Notes: generated by a model not told the origin, from the sequence alone. DNA of 64,000 bases from Clavelina lepadiformis (GCF_947623445.1 NC_135243.1:8682501-8746500), one strand, 5' to 3'. Counted from the stretch's first letter, positions 21,033 through 33,129 are shown. Made by a program: numbers and translations.

Positions 21033-22460
21033 AAATAAAAATGAATAGAATATTCCGCAAAGCAAGCACGTGTGAAATTAACTCACAGAGCTACTTTACT
21101 CAGTGTCAAAGTATTTAACTCGAGTACAATTTTTGTGCTACAGTTACGGGAACGTACTCAATAGCTTATTTATTTGCCACTATTCGAATGTATTTGAATT
21201 GCTGCTTCTTTGTCAATTTTTACAGTTGATCTGTTGTTGGCAACTTATCTTCATTATTAAATTTATCAAGTTATATGTTATGCAGTCAATGGCCTACTGT
21301 TTATTCAAAAGTTTTCGATCGCCTTCTTGATTAATTATACTACGTAAAGAACATAGATCGTTTTGGGGTAAAAACAAGATTGTCTTGATAAACAGCTAAA
21401 ATTTATTATACGAAAGTAAAAAGATTTTCTGTTATTTTTATAAGTTATTGAACTAATTACAATGAAGTACCATAGTTTCTATGCTGAGTACTCGGTAGTC
21501 TACTTGCCACCTGGTCTGGTATTTGTTGTACTCGTGTGTTTTGAGAAACTAAGTAAGTGTAAGTAGTTGTAGCTTACTCAAAATATATTGTAAACTACTT
21601 GTATAGAGCTCTGTGAACCTATTGGACACACTTCTGTGCCATCAATCATGCCATGCGTTATCGAAAACGACCATCAAGTTACTGATGTCTTAACTGTCCA
21701 CTTATTTCTGTGAGTATGAGCACACATTCTTCACAGTGATTGTTGTTAAAACTGTGGTGGTTGACGTCATGCCACAAACAAACAAGGATAACAATTATGA
21801 CGTTACCAAGATATATCGTCTCAAGCTGCAGAAGAGAAAAAGACAATTTGTTTTAGCAATTTACCTGCCATGACGAACTGTATGAGAAGCCTTTTGTGCA
21901 TTGCCAGACTTTATTTTGTTCGTGGGTTAGTGATTAATTGTGTGGGTAGTCGCATCTCACATGCACAAAACTCTCGTAATACACAGAACATTCCTGAAAA
22001 GTTTAGAGTACTTTCTGAGAAGCGACTTTAAAGACGCCTATGAGAAGCAGTACCTGTGGCATCAGGAGAGAAAGAGAAACCCGTCATGATTTCGAGGTAA
22101 CCTGACGTCTGTAGAAGTTCGGTATTTTTTCAGCTGGCACGCACGTCGACTGACTTTGTCAACGCCCAACGAAATGAGAAACATAGGTATTACTTGTATG
22201 GAACCGAATTAAAGCGAACTTAATCAAATAAACTGAGGAATAATTAAAATTCTGAACAAATTACAATTGTTTATACAGCCCTGCTGTGTCGTATCTCACG
22301 TATAGTTTTTTTCTTATATCTCACGATTTTTTTTTCAGGAAAAAAATTTGCGCAAATCGCCTGTTGCCGCGAAATATATATTTTTCATTCGGACTAAGCG
22401 TTAGAACCCAGCCTATTTCCTACTGTTGTGTCGCAATTTATGTTCCACTTCTCACTCATG
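21033..22460. other. Noncoding tail of duplication copy B
   Basis: Matches 12475-14350 with deletions. Positions 21992-22260 hold dispersed-repeat copy 2, including about 190 bp (22130-22325) that is missing from copy A but partly present in the third copy at 29715-29990. No gene. Confidence 0.5.
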
Positions 22461-23910
22461 CAACCTACAGTACCGTTGCCGAACCGTTGTTAGCAGAAAC
22501 TTTTGGAAAGGACTTACACAACCAGCTCTCTCACAACTTCGGTGGGATGTTATGAGGCGAATGCAAATAAGTCTAGAATTGCAGTGAGGTGTGGACGGTG
22601 AGGCTTGCAAGGAAGAAGCATTGGCCGAAGTCGAGTATTGATGTAGGTGAAAGTCACCCATGATGGGACACTTTTAGGAAAACTGCTCCCACTCAAAAAT
22701 GAGATATACTTTGGCTGATCTTTGTATGGATTATGCTAAATATGGCATTGCTTGAAATTAGGCGCATGAGTTTTAATAAATTTTTTGTTATTCGTTGAGC
22801 GACTTACAAAATAAAAATAGATTTTTGTCCCACCTTGGATAACTTTGTTAAACTGAAGCGAGACAGTACGTATTAATTCTTAGCAGTAAAACCTTGATTA
22901 ATTAAGCAATACTTTAAAATGGGGTAATGATTGTTGTTTAATCCTTCCTCATTTAAATTTTTCTAGCATGACAGTCTAGGTGGCAGCTTTAAACACCTAA
23001 AAAATCGCTGCTGTACTATGGCGTCAATATACAATATCAATTACTATAGCAACCGTTTTTATTGTAAAGTATTTATTTTTTAATGGCACTTTTAGTGAAA
23101 CTTATAATGTAAAAAATATTTTGAAATGTAATAAGTTACAATATATTAGCTTAGGAAATAAGGACAAAATAACGAAATGCAAAAACAAGTATTGACAGAA
23201 AACAATTAAAAAGATACAAACTGTAATTTCGTCACGCATGGTTGTTGATGTAGACAACATTGTCAGCAGTTGCAAGAAGTCGTGACGAAGAAAAAATTTT
23301 GATGTCAGGCTTAATTCGAAGACAAAATTGAGGCATAGAAAGACATTTGTATGTATCGAAACTTAGACGATAAAAGTTATTCCATTTTTGAAACTTTGTC
23401 ATTCAAATAAATTTGCATACAAATTTAAAAACAAAATTTGTGCTGATTTTTGCAAGACTTAGGCTAAATGCCAAAGGCAGCCTAATTTGATTGATCGAAC
23501 AAACTATGGCGAAGGTTAAAGCTGTTAAGTTACTCCGTTGCTGACTCCTCACTCAAAAAGCTGCTGCTCCAGTTGTATGTTAGCTTCGCTCATATATTGA
23601 AAAAACGACCTTCTGAGTTCAACGCTTTTATTGAACTGCCGTCTTGTGCGCAAGCTGTGAAGAAAAGGAAAGAGAAAACGGACGCGGAGTGAGAATATTA
23701 CCACTTGCGGGGAGTATTCTGAGGGCGCCAGCCAGCGACAAACCAAGAAGCACCCAACGGCCGCTACAAAACAACGAAAGGTAATCTTCCATAAATCTGT
23801 GCGTTTATAAGTGAGTTAAGGATTTTGATTGTTGAGTATAGACGATTAAAGAAATCCTGCCATCCAAAAATTGCTGGCCATAACTCAAAACTTAAGGTCT
23901 GCAGATGCTT
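22461..23910. other. No gene recognised
   Basis: A+T-rich, with a locally G+C-richer patch at about 23650-23760. The small minus-strand ORF there (23549-23746) has no recognisable motif. Confidence 0.3.
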
Positions 23911-23912
23911 TT

Positions 23913-24550
23913 TTAATGCAGATTCAGAGCTTATCTGTCTTAACTTATGTTATATTAACTTAATTTACCTGTTGAATTAATTATCTGACTCTATTGTTGC
24001 GTGCGGTTAGAATACTCTAACCTCTTGTCAGCCGAAAGCTTTTAATATTACAACAGACATAGTTTACAAGAAAAGGTTTTTATTGTAGGTGCTGTACACT
24101 TTCTCAATATTACGCATAATCAAAAATATAGTAATACCACTGCTTAGAAGATGTCTATTGAGTTGCAAACACCATGACCAGCATAGTAAGCTCATATGAC
24201 TCTCTCTGTGTATCTCTCCGTCTGTCTCTGCTCGCCGGTAAAAGTGCGAGCTTGTAACACGTGAAGCGATGGGAGTGAAAATATTCGACAAGAAAAACGG
24301 AGCATTTCAAAACGTGTGCAGTGAAGAACACAATGTGTTGCCAATGGGAGTTACATGCAGTTGAAGCTGACGTGTAGATAAATACAATCAGTATAAAGTT
24401 AAGAAGGGGGCATTTGCAATAAAGATTTCTTATCAGCACAGGTGCTGGAAACAACCTGGGAACGTACTAAAAGGAGTTTTCACATGAAGTTATTTAGAGT
24501 AGGTTTCCAAATAACAAACGACAGTTGAAGTGTTATCAAAAAGCAAGTTC
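23913..24550 (-). mobile_element. Solo LTR related to the LTR at 4384-4935
   Basis: On the minus strand the stretch aligns with the LTR at 4384-4935 along most of its length: TTTGGAAAC...CTAAATAACTT, TTTAGTACGTT.CCAGGT, GTCGAATA, CTACAATAAAAA, AGCTTTCGGCT and TTCTAACCGCACGCAAC, in order. No internal retroelement sequence follows, so it is a solo or truncated LTR. The boundaries are approximate and the copies are well diverged. Confidence 0.7.
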
Positions 24551-26001
24551 ATAAACTTCAATCAATAGCTAGAAAACACTTTTCCAAGAAATGATGTAAT
24601 GGTATTAAAAGTGCCACCCAGGCCGCTACAGGTCTATGTCGATTAGAATCGATGAAAAGCTATCTAGCCCACAGGATTTTTCAAGGGTCTAAATCTATAA
24701 TAACAAGTGTGAGCTTAGATATATGCACGAGAGAAAAATTGAATAGGTGCACACTTGGCTAGACGTTGCATAGGCCTACCTGAACTCTTGAGTTAGTGGA
24801 TCCACACACCCAAGATCTTTGCAAATTGTTCCCTGAAATACAGACTGGATCGCGAAAAAGCTAGCAAAGTCAGCATTCAGGCTGCAAAATATTGTTGTTG
24901 CCAAAACAGACTGGAAACGGGTTACAGTGTTAGTCAATTTGATCCACAGTTGCACATCAGAATTTATGAATCAGACATAAAATGTTGTTTCACAGTGTTT
25001 ATAAATGATAAGATGTTTATGAAGTCATCAATGTAGAACATGTATCATTAACAGCCAAATTTCTAGTATAGCCTGGCTTTTAAGCTTTGAGTGGTCTTAG
25101 GTATTTCTGACTTCATTTGTTACTTGGCGACAACTTCAAATATCCAAATTTTTATGAGTTGTTTGATCGTATTTATCAGAATTAAACAGACATGTTCAAT
25201 ATAAAACATGCCATCATAACAGGCAAAACCAATCGGATATTATGCACAGTCCCGACTCGAAAGTACAGCAGTCTTTGATGGGAAATTGTGCATGCAAACA
25301 CGAAAATTTTTGCGTGATGGGGCGCACTGAAGCTTTAATTCTTTGTATATTTATTATAAATTGGCATGATGAGTAACATATTCGGCGTGCCTGTTGATGA
25401 ATCTTGTGCGTGCAGATGCCACACTTTCCTCTATGGTATACAGGTTATATTCAGTCAGCTTTCTTAAAACCAAACTTAACATCATTCTTATTCGACCACT
25501 GTTATATCCACTCAAAATAAGCTCCTGTTGTGGAATTCGCTGGTGTGAAGCCTTGTATATGAAATTATAGTTGGAATAATGATGTCAACACGTGTAAAGC
25601 ATAAATGTAAAACAGCCGAGTTTGAAAAAATGGTTGAGTTTTAACTTACAAAGATAATTAAAATAGTCACAAAAGACACCCTACACCCACTGGTCTAGTA
25701 AAGCTTATATTTTTATGCACCCAAGTTGCAACTATCAGGTTGCTAAAATGGATAAAGTAATATAAACATTTTTTTTTGCTTAAAGAAAGAGTTTGTTTGT
25801 TAAAAATATATAATTGCCGCAACCTGTCTATATCAATAAATCTGTATGCACTTAAAAACTCAATCACTAACATTGCTTAAGTAGATATCTTCTTGATTAG
25901 TCATTGTTGAATTATCACTACAATAACAGATGCTATTTTGACTCCCAGTTCAACTCATTGTTTGTAATTAGTTAGTTTTGTTATGTACATGTAAATGTTT
26001 A
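24551..26001. other. Noncoding, with one dispersed repeat
   Basis: About 25325-25440 shares TTATTATAAATTGGCA and CGGCGTGC.YGTTGATRAATCT with 33130-33265. Otherwise nothing recognised. The promoter or 5'UTR of BLOC1S6 should lie at the right edge. Confidence 0.4.
25325..25440. repeat. Dispersed repeat, copy 1 of 2
   Basis: Direct-orientation match to about 33130-33265, with about 25 extra bases in the second copy. Unclassified; no ORF. Confidence 0.5.
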
Positions 26002-27219
26002 ATGGAAGCTTCATTGATCACAAAGGATAAGAATGGTGACAAGATTAGGATTAAACAAGGACATGATGGTTTAGTAAATCCAGATGATGCTCCAATTGCA
26101 GATGAAAATGTGAGCGTTACTTCATCACCACTGAATCATATCAGTGTGACCACTCAGACACTTGCCAGTTTGTTTGTGTCCCAATTTGCAACAAGCTTGA
26201 ACGATACTGAGTCAAAACTAAACGATATACAACAAAACCAAAATGTTTTAATCGAAAGTTTACACCAAGAAAGACAAAGACTCAATGACCACAATGCAGT
26301 TGGTGAGGTTGAAAGCGCTATGACCCATATTCATCATTATCAAATGAAACTGGCTAAAATTAAGAAAGATATGTCCACCTTAAAGGAAATATCTCAAAGG
26401 TAAATTCTGAATTATTATGATAAGTACTAAGCAATTGCTTAGATTTTGTTATCTACAAATCAGTGCGGTCACTAGCCGCACCAATTTTTGTGTTTTACTA
26501 CATCCTTTTAGAAGTAGTAGTTGTAATGTTCTTATGTACCTTTCAATTCTTTGATTTAGAACGAGCTCACACAGAACGTGCATACACGACTGTTGGTTTA
26601 ATCGAATCCAGTTCCTATGGACGTTTCCACTCCATCTCATTGACGATGGCTTCGGTCTACAGTATTTTTCTCGATATTGAAGGCTGTTTATTCTGACACC
26701 ATGTAATGTTCTGATATTCGGATGGATTCGAATAAACCAACAGTTGTGTATGCACGCTCTACGTGAGCTTGTTCTAAATCATTGGGTTGAAAGGTACATC
26801 AAAACATTACAGTAGTCATCTGTATTCCTGTTGGACTTTCTATCATACCACAGTGTTGTGTGTTTGATTTTATTTAAAACATGAGCCATCTCGTTTGAAG
26901 AAAATAAAACATTCTTATGCTACTTAAATGGAAAAATTACAAATGTATGACTTAAGTAAACAATGAACTAATTACATTACACATAACTTTTTAAACACAA
27001 TACCTAACAATCAGTCAGGGATAAAGCTAACCATACCTCAACCTAAAATCAATGTCGCTTTCACAAAGGTTACGAAAGAAAGCGGTACACTTAAAACAGC
27101 AGAAGGAAAATGAGGAGCTGAAAAAAAGAGAAGACAGGGAGAGGTGCATGGAAGAAGATAGGAAGCTTATCGCGAAGCCTGTTCTTGATTTGGGTCCAAA
27201 TGCATCAACAAAGTCTTAA
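26002..27219 (+). CDS. bloc1s6: BLOC-1 subunit 6 (pallidin)
   Basis: Two exons, 26002-26399 and 27069-27219, encode 182 residues (human pallidin has 172). The splice is CAAAG|GTAAAT to CACAAAG|G, in phase. The central part (LNDIQQNQNVLIESLHQE, then HYQMKLAKIKKDM) and, across the splice, LRKKAVHLKQQKENEE followed by a charged helix and IAKP match pallidin's coiled coils and C-terminal end. Pallidin is a core subunit of BLOC-1, which sorts cargo from endosomes to lysosome-related organelles and binds syntaxin 13. The first 35 or so residues are polar and unconserved. The start chosen is the ATG at 26002, the first in frame. The 669-bp intron contains a foldback element. Confidence 0.85.
26517..26816. 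mobile_element. Foldback element in the BLOC1S6 intron
   Basis: Two arms of about 94 bp, 26517-26610 and 26723-26816, are inverted copies of each other at roughly 80-85 per cent identity by eye. They are separated by about 110 bp. The arms share GTAATGTT, TGTACCTTTCAA, ATGATTTAGAAC and CGTGCATACAC blocks in order. No ORF and no certain target duplication. Long arms relative to total length fit a foldback/MITE-type element; the family is unknown. Confidence 0.75.
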
Positions 27220-29136
27220 CAAACTCAACTTCGTTGACGGAGTAGTTGTTTATCATTTTAGTAAAGTTTTTACAAAAATTTTGATTACGCTTCTATTTAG
27301 ATTGATGTGTTGTTTAAGTCAGATATATCCATTGAAAACGCTTAATTGGGCGAAGTATGACGTTTTTTTGAAGTGTGGGCCGCACATTCAATAATTTACT
27401 AAAGGTAGTGGGATAAAAATGGTCGCTCTTTAACTAAAAAAATTTTGTTTAAATTGTACAACATTAAAGCACGTTGTTTTTGGGACCTGCTTGCTTGTTG
27501 CTACATCTCTGAGATTTACCACAAATACAAGATGTACGCCGCCCAGCAATATATTACATTTGACAGTTGTTAGCACCTAGAGTTGTCATTACTGGCACAC
27601 ATGACAACAAGAACTTCGCAGGTTGGACATACCTTACTTTCTCATTTGATTTACAGCAGTGTTACTGTATAGTATTATGCCTATATGATATGACATCCTA
27701 AATATAATCATTCTTTTTAACTCAGTGGTGTTTTACATTTCACGTTGGACCTCGTTAATTAAATGCTTTTGACGCATAAGGGTATCCAAACATTACTAAC
27801 TTCGATGATTTGTATACAAATTTTCATGTAGGATTGGTAGCGAAAATTTTTCGGCGAATTGTTTTTGGGAAACATCCAACTTCTGTCTACAAATACGCTG
27901 CTTTGTTTAGCTTGAACTTCAGGGAACGATAATTGCTTTTTACCTACTAGATATTGGGACCGAGGGAATACGACTTAACGTTTTCACTAAAAATATCTGG
28001 TTGATCACGAGGTAACGAAACGCTACTGCAGACAGTTTAGATTTGGAAGTGAGAAAAGCTACACTAGTGTATAGCATAGTACAAAATACTCAGTAACAGT
28101 AACATTTCCGTGTTGCTAGGTTCTAGCTCAGATTTTTTTCAGTTAGCTTCTGTCAAAGCTTTGACAGAAGCTACTGTTTCTTTGAACTTGTTGTGGGTTT
28201 AGTAGCAATAGTAGGCTAGTTTTACCGGCAATGATTACCTTAATGTTTTTTGATTATGTTTTAAGCCTTTTCGGCTTTTTCCTGTTCATTACCGCATGCT
28301 AATGACAACTGGCTTCATTTATTCGCCCCACCCGTCCCACCACAAATTTTATATTATTAATTTTTAATATTTTGTTTTTAATGAATGCTTTTTAACTTGG
28401 CGGTCTTTAACTCTGGTAACGATCCGCGTGCAAAAATTTGAGCAGCTAGAAAGGGAGACCTCAAAAGCTTGGAACCCTGGGGCATGTGCCCAGTCGCCTC
28501 TATGGCCTACGTCGCACAAATATCTGTGCCCTCGATAATATAAAACTATTTCTAAGTTATTTTGTTAGAAGATTTAACTTTACTTGACAGCGCGTTTTCG
28601 TGTATACGCTACTCCCTTGTTGCCTTCGCTTGGCTAATATGCTTAGCGCGTGTTTAAGGCTTGTAGCACATAGCGTAAACTGAAAATTTAATAACTGAAA
28701 TTTTTAACTCCCCATGACTGCTAAAGAAGGCTAACTGTTCTTCCCAGTAAGTAATCAAAATCTGAACGCCAGAGAAACTTTTATTTCAAGTGTGCGTTGT
28801 AAACTGAACACAAATAAATATGAAGAGTATCCTCATTTCAGCACGTGCTAATGGAAGTGTACTTCACAAGGTCGCCAGGATAAACGAAAACGTAAAGTAA
28901 ATTAAAGTAAAATGTTCCAAAAAATGAATAAATTTCTTTTTTTATAAATTCGAGATAGCTACTTTGTGTGGTCTTGACCGCCACAGACTAGTAAAAAACA
29001 TTGTAGGCTACTTCTGCTTTAAATTTTGTTGACACGATACCGAAGTATCAGCCTTCTGGCCGACTACCTCTAAGTAGCCTTCTTGACGAATCATTTTCAG
29101 TTGGACGCTGAAGATCTATTTACAAGACTGCACAGC
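27220..29136. other. Noncoding, with palindrome and repeat fragments
   Basis: It holds a perfect 30-bp palindrome (28144-28173) and, at about 28195-28330, sequence related to 7976-8110 (AAGCCTTTTCGG, CGTTCATT...) that looks like a LINE 3' end. Nothing else recognised. Confidence 0.4.
28144..28173. repeat. Perfect 30-bp palindrome
   Basis: The arms of 15 bases are exact reverse complements with no spacer, centred on AAGCTT. With one inserted T the symmetry extends to CAGT...ACTG on both sides. It could form a cruciform or be two abutting transposon ends. Confidence 0.85.
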
Positions 29137-29290
29137 GTATGCGCGTTGTTGGCTCGATAGTGGAGAGGTTAGACTTAGAGCGTTGGGCTCGCAGACGTGT
29201 GGCCCACGTTCGGTACCCAGTGGCGCTACCCTTGACCGTTGTAATACCCTTGGGCAAAGCAATTACGTCACTAGCTTCTGCACAGTTCCA
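29137..29290 (+). mobile_element. tRNA-derived SINE
   Basis: GGCTCGATAGTGGAGAGG resembles a tRNA 5' half with an A box. About 50 bases on, CACGTTCGGTACCCAGTGG resembles a B box. A tail TAATACCCTTGGGCAAAGC follows, of the kind found in several animal SINE families. A second copy lies in reverse at about 32985-33115 and shares the same TACCCAGTGGCGC and ATAATACCCTTGGG blocks. Confidence 0.65.
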
Positions 29291-29714
29291 AATTCAGGCA
29301 ATTCAAAACAACTTAAAAAATCAACTAAGAAATCTGTTCGGCAATCGGAACTTGTACAAAGACTCGTAAGCTGGCGCTCGAGCGATGACGAATCATTGCC
29401 GCCGAGCTAAGACATGTAGACATTCCGAAATCCGAGGATAAGGATTGTGATACCATACCAGAAAACAAGAGTACGCACGTGCGTACCTTTTTCATATCCC
29501 AAGAAGTGCTAGTTTGAGGTCCGAGTTTCATTTAATACACATTTAAGTGTAACGTGATTATGTTTGGCAGAAAATTAAATAATTCAAGAGGTGATCCACA
29601 AACGTTTTTAGCGGTTAAACTTTCTCACTCGGCTGTCTGTTCCATTACAGTGATTGTACTAACATTAATAGGTTTGTGACGAAAGACAGATAATAACGTT
29701 GGGAGGCATTCTTT

Positions 29715-29990
29715 GGATATGATCCTGAAAGCGTAGGGTGCTTATACTGAGAATTGACTTGGAAGACGCTTAACAGGTATTGCCTATGGCCGCAGGATAG
29801 AAAGAGATAGCCCAGTCATCAATCCGGCATAATCTGACTCCGGTAAAACTTTGGTGTTTTTCTCGGCTAGCACTGCATGTAGACTGACACTGACAAAGAA
29901 ACAAGAAACGTTGATAAAACTTTTAACGAAGCAAGGTAACGCGAACTGAATCAAACAAACTGAATGATCCCTGCCTAAGACACACGCGTT
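29715..29990. repeat. Dispersed repeat, copy 3
   Basis: Diverged relative of 14070-14200 and 21992-22260: ATCCTGAAAG, GACTTGGAAGACGC, GATAGAAAGAGATAGCCCAGTCAT, CTGACTCCGGTAAAA. It includes the GCTAGCACTGCATGTAGACTGAC part present only in copy B. Unclassified. Confidence 0.5.
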
Positions 29991-32811
29991 TATATAATAA
30001 GCCCATAGCCTACACCGAATGAGACAACTAGCGATCCGCATAAAAATGTGAAGATTCCAAGACTTTAAAGGAAAGTGTCCAACCACCACAGATTCTTAAT
30101 TATACAACGTTTTAACAATATGCGCAAAGCACGCAGTCGAAAAACTGGACTTGGAGAGTCGTATCACCCATGCGTCTGTGTGCCTCTATGTTTAAGCAAT
30201 GATCATTGTTGACTGTATTTTTTGTGCTAAATTTGTAGGTGTATTTCATGATATAGTTTCATAGCAAACTTTGGAGGGGACAAACTTGTTGTGGTATGCA
30301 TTGGCAGTTACAGAATATGGTTTTAATTGTGATAAGCTATGATAATTAATTGTTCAAAAGTTGGGGTTAGCCTACATATCTCCCCGTCTTAAATGGGGGG
30401 AACATGTTTCCCCGACCCTGAAACGAGGTTCCTGGTTGTATTTATAAGTCTAGCGTATAATAAGATAATGGCGACAACGACAACAGAAAAAATAGCAACA
30501 GGACTTATAATGCGTTGCGCAGTTGAGCCAAAAACAATCAATTTAGTTTAGCAAAACGGCTCACAAAATAAATTCCCACAATTTTCCAGCTGTCACAAAC
30601 ATTTAACACAACTCGTGCTGACCAATAAGTGAGACCTAACGAAGACCATCGTTACTATTCAGGACATGCATACACTGCACCACAGGTGGACCATAAAAAG
30701 TTAATGAAGGAATCTGTGCTCAATTAATGCAGTAATATAGTATAAGCTCGACGTAATAGGCTACTGCAAATACAAGTTTACGAATCGATAACTTACCTTT
30801 TTCTGCAGGCTTACTTTCCTCGTCACAATGTTCGAATTCGGAAACGTTACGATGTTTATAATGTAACAAAGAAATCGTAGCTTAGCTCCAATTCTAACGC
30901 ATCATACATACCACATACCACGCGTAGAATCATTTTGTTTTGAATTTCATTATAGCCCATATCTAGCTAGGCCTAAATGCTTAATAATAGCTCAATGAAG
31001 TGACTGAAAGGCGATGTTGGAACACAAACGGTGACCTGTTTTGTAAAGCTTTAAAAGATATAGTTATGGTGTCTTTGAAGAATTTTGGAAGTTTTCAGAC
31101 GTAAGCGTTTTCAGGGTAAAAAGAATTTTTTGTTTCCGGGCAAGATCACAGTTTCTGTTCTTATGGCGTTTTAACTCAATTTAGTCAGATCTCAAAACAA
31201 TACTCGTTCCACTTCATTTTTTGTCATAACCAGCAATACTATTTTAGAAAGTGTTCGTCGACATGTGTCACGATAGAATTTGAGCAATTCTTACTGTAAA
31301 CTAAGACATTCCCTAAAGTCGAGCAGAAAGCAAACGCAAGCCACCATGCTTTTCAATTAGTCACTTAAGAATAAAAAGGACTCATAATGACAACTCTGAA
31401 ATAGTCGTTAAACATGCAGTTTTTTTTTGAAAAGTCGTCTCTTATCGAAAATTCGTTATGACTTTATAGTAACAATGACAAGAGAATAGCAACTTAAAGA
31501 TTCGACCCTCTTGAGCCTTTGCGATTACCAATAACGTTGTGGATGAGCACAAAATGTGGCCCCTGATCTTTTTAGCAGTGTTTTGAGTCGGTTTTTGTGG
31601 TGAAGGTGGCGCTAAAGATAAAAATTAAGCAAAATGGTTCTTCTAAACTCTAAAGAATCTGTAAGCATTCATCACATTTTCTTCTAAGCCTTTGTATTGA
31701 ATCACCTTGGCATACAGTCAACCTTCTTTAATGCATTCCCTTTAATACTAAATTTTTTGTATTCTGTTTGGCGACGTCTGTTACGGTGATGGCTGGAAAA
31801 AAAGACGCACATATATGGGAGTGACATCAGCCTTCCTCCATCGAACAACAAACATGCCACCTTGCGATGCCTGACTCGGTTCAATTCTTTGGGCACCGAT
31901 CTTTGAAGACAGGTGGCTTATACTCGCGACTTACGATGGTCGATATAATGCAGCCTGTCTGCTTCAAAGCAGCTTACAGAAAACATAACTAGCCTATTCT
32001 ACTGGTAGACCCCATCAGACAGAGAGGCTTAGTTTTATTAGGTCTAGGGTAGAATTGCATAACAGAATGACTCCACAATTAGGGTACTGTAACAGTGGTC
32101 TAGCACTGCACACAAATGCATTTTCGCACTAAAAAGTTTCTAATGTTTTTGGTCTTCTTTGCATATTTTAGTATGAGAAATATCCTGACACATTGGAATA
32201 AGGTCAGAGTGTTGGTGGAAATAAGATGCAGGAACTTGTAAAAGCTATAATAGACTTATTACAGCTGTCTAGCATAGCCTAGCGCCCTAACCTACTATAT
32301 AATATAAGCCAGGGATTCTGAACTTGTGTGCCGCATCACACTATATACTGCCAGGAAGGTTTTCAAAAGCATTTTTATGCACTTTCAACGTTCTTTTATG
32401 AATTTCTTAACGTAACTATTTCATTGCTTGCGCCTACATTGAAGTTGAAAAATTGCAATGCCGTATAGGTAACTGGCACTGGCAGGTTTCTGCTAATAAG
32501 TTAATCCCTGACTGGAATGTCTGAAAGTACTGGTAGTTTTTGTCAAAAAATCATGCGTATGGTATGGTATAATAATGTGTATCCTCGGACTGAGGAAAGT
32601 CTTTGCACAACTTAAACCTAGCTATGATTCTTCATCATTCGAGCCCCAGTTGCCGAGCTAGCCCTTGTGCAAGTTCTGATTGCCATACATTTTTTTTTTG
32701 TGGTATTGCCCAAATTTGGAACTGTTCACCAACTGTCCTTTTGTTTTATACTAAATGTGTTTAAATTGCGTGTTTTTGTGTTAAATTGTTTAAATAATGT
32801 GTTTGTAATTT

Positions 32812-32965
32812 GGGTTTGGTGGCCGTGCTGACGGTAATAACTTTTTTACATTCTCTTATTGGTCCTTAATGCATATTTTTGCCCTCGAGGCCTTGCCACA
32901 TTTGTACGTCAAATTTTGGAAATTATTCCCCACACTGAAGATGAAAAATAAAATGAATGAATGAA
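32812..32965 (+). mobile_element. LINE-like 3' end
   Basis: Starts with TTGGTGGCCGTGCTGACGG and ends in AAAATAAAATGAATGAATGAA, a short-repeat tail instead of poly(A), as in L2/CR1-type elements. Related 3' segments lie at about 7976-8160 and 28195-28330. Class assigned by tail type only. Confidence 0.45.
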
Positions 32966-32984
32966 AAAGGTCTACTGGACTAGA

Positions 32985-33115
32985 GCAAGTGTTGTTAATG
33001 CCTTACCCAAGGGTATTATAACGATATGGCGCCACTGGGTATCAAACACGGAACCTAAGTCGCATGTAATGTAAGTCCAGCCCTCGAACCACCAGCTACC
33101 GAGCCGACATGAAGA
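32985..33115 (-). mobile_element. tRNA-derived SINE, reverse copy
   Basis: Reading the minus strand, GGCTCGGTAGCTGGTGGTTC (A-box region) is followed by GTTTGATACCCAGTGGCGCC (B-box region) and ATAATACCCTTGGGTAAGGC. Same family as 29137-29290. Confidence 0.65.
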
Positions 33116-33129
33116 CGCAAATTTTACCG

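Larger units (their letters stand above)
18815..22460. repeat. Segmental duplication, copy B (one CerS gene)
   Basis: Direct-orientation homologue of about 8538-14350. It keeps the minus-strand CerS gene, part of the upstream region, an orphan C-terminal exon and the distal repeat. The stretch that would hold the plus-strand CerS gene is missing. The junction lies at about 20897-20931 in a run of AT repeats. Confidence 0.85.
29291..32984. other. No gene recognised
   Basis: Contains dispersed-repeat copy 3 (about 29715-29990), a possible degenerate tRNA-like stretch at 32590-32690 and LINE-like 3' sequence at 32812-32965. The small ORFs in this stretch show no conserved motif. Confidence 0.4.

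Noticed and set aside
32304-32507. Possible hAT element with CAGGGATT ends
   Set aside because: The two ends share only eight bases and the flanks show no 8-bp duplication.
32590-32690. tRNA-like stretch on the minus strand
   Set aside because: It has an A-box-like GGCTAGCTCGGCAACTGG but a poor B box and no acceptor-stem pairing. Not a tRNA gene; at most a decayed SINE.
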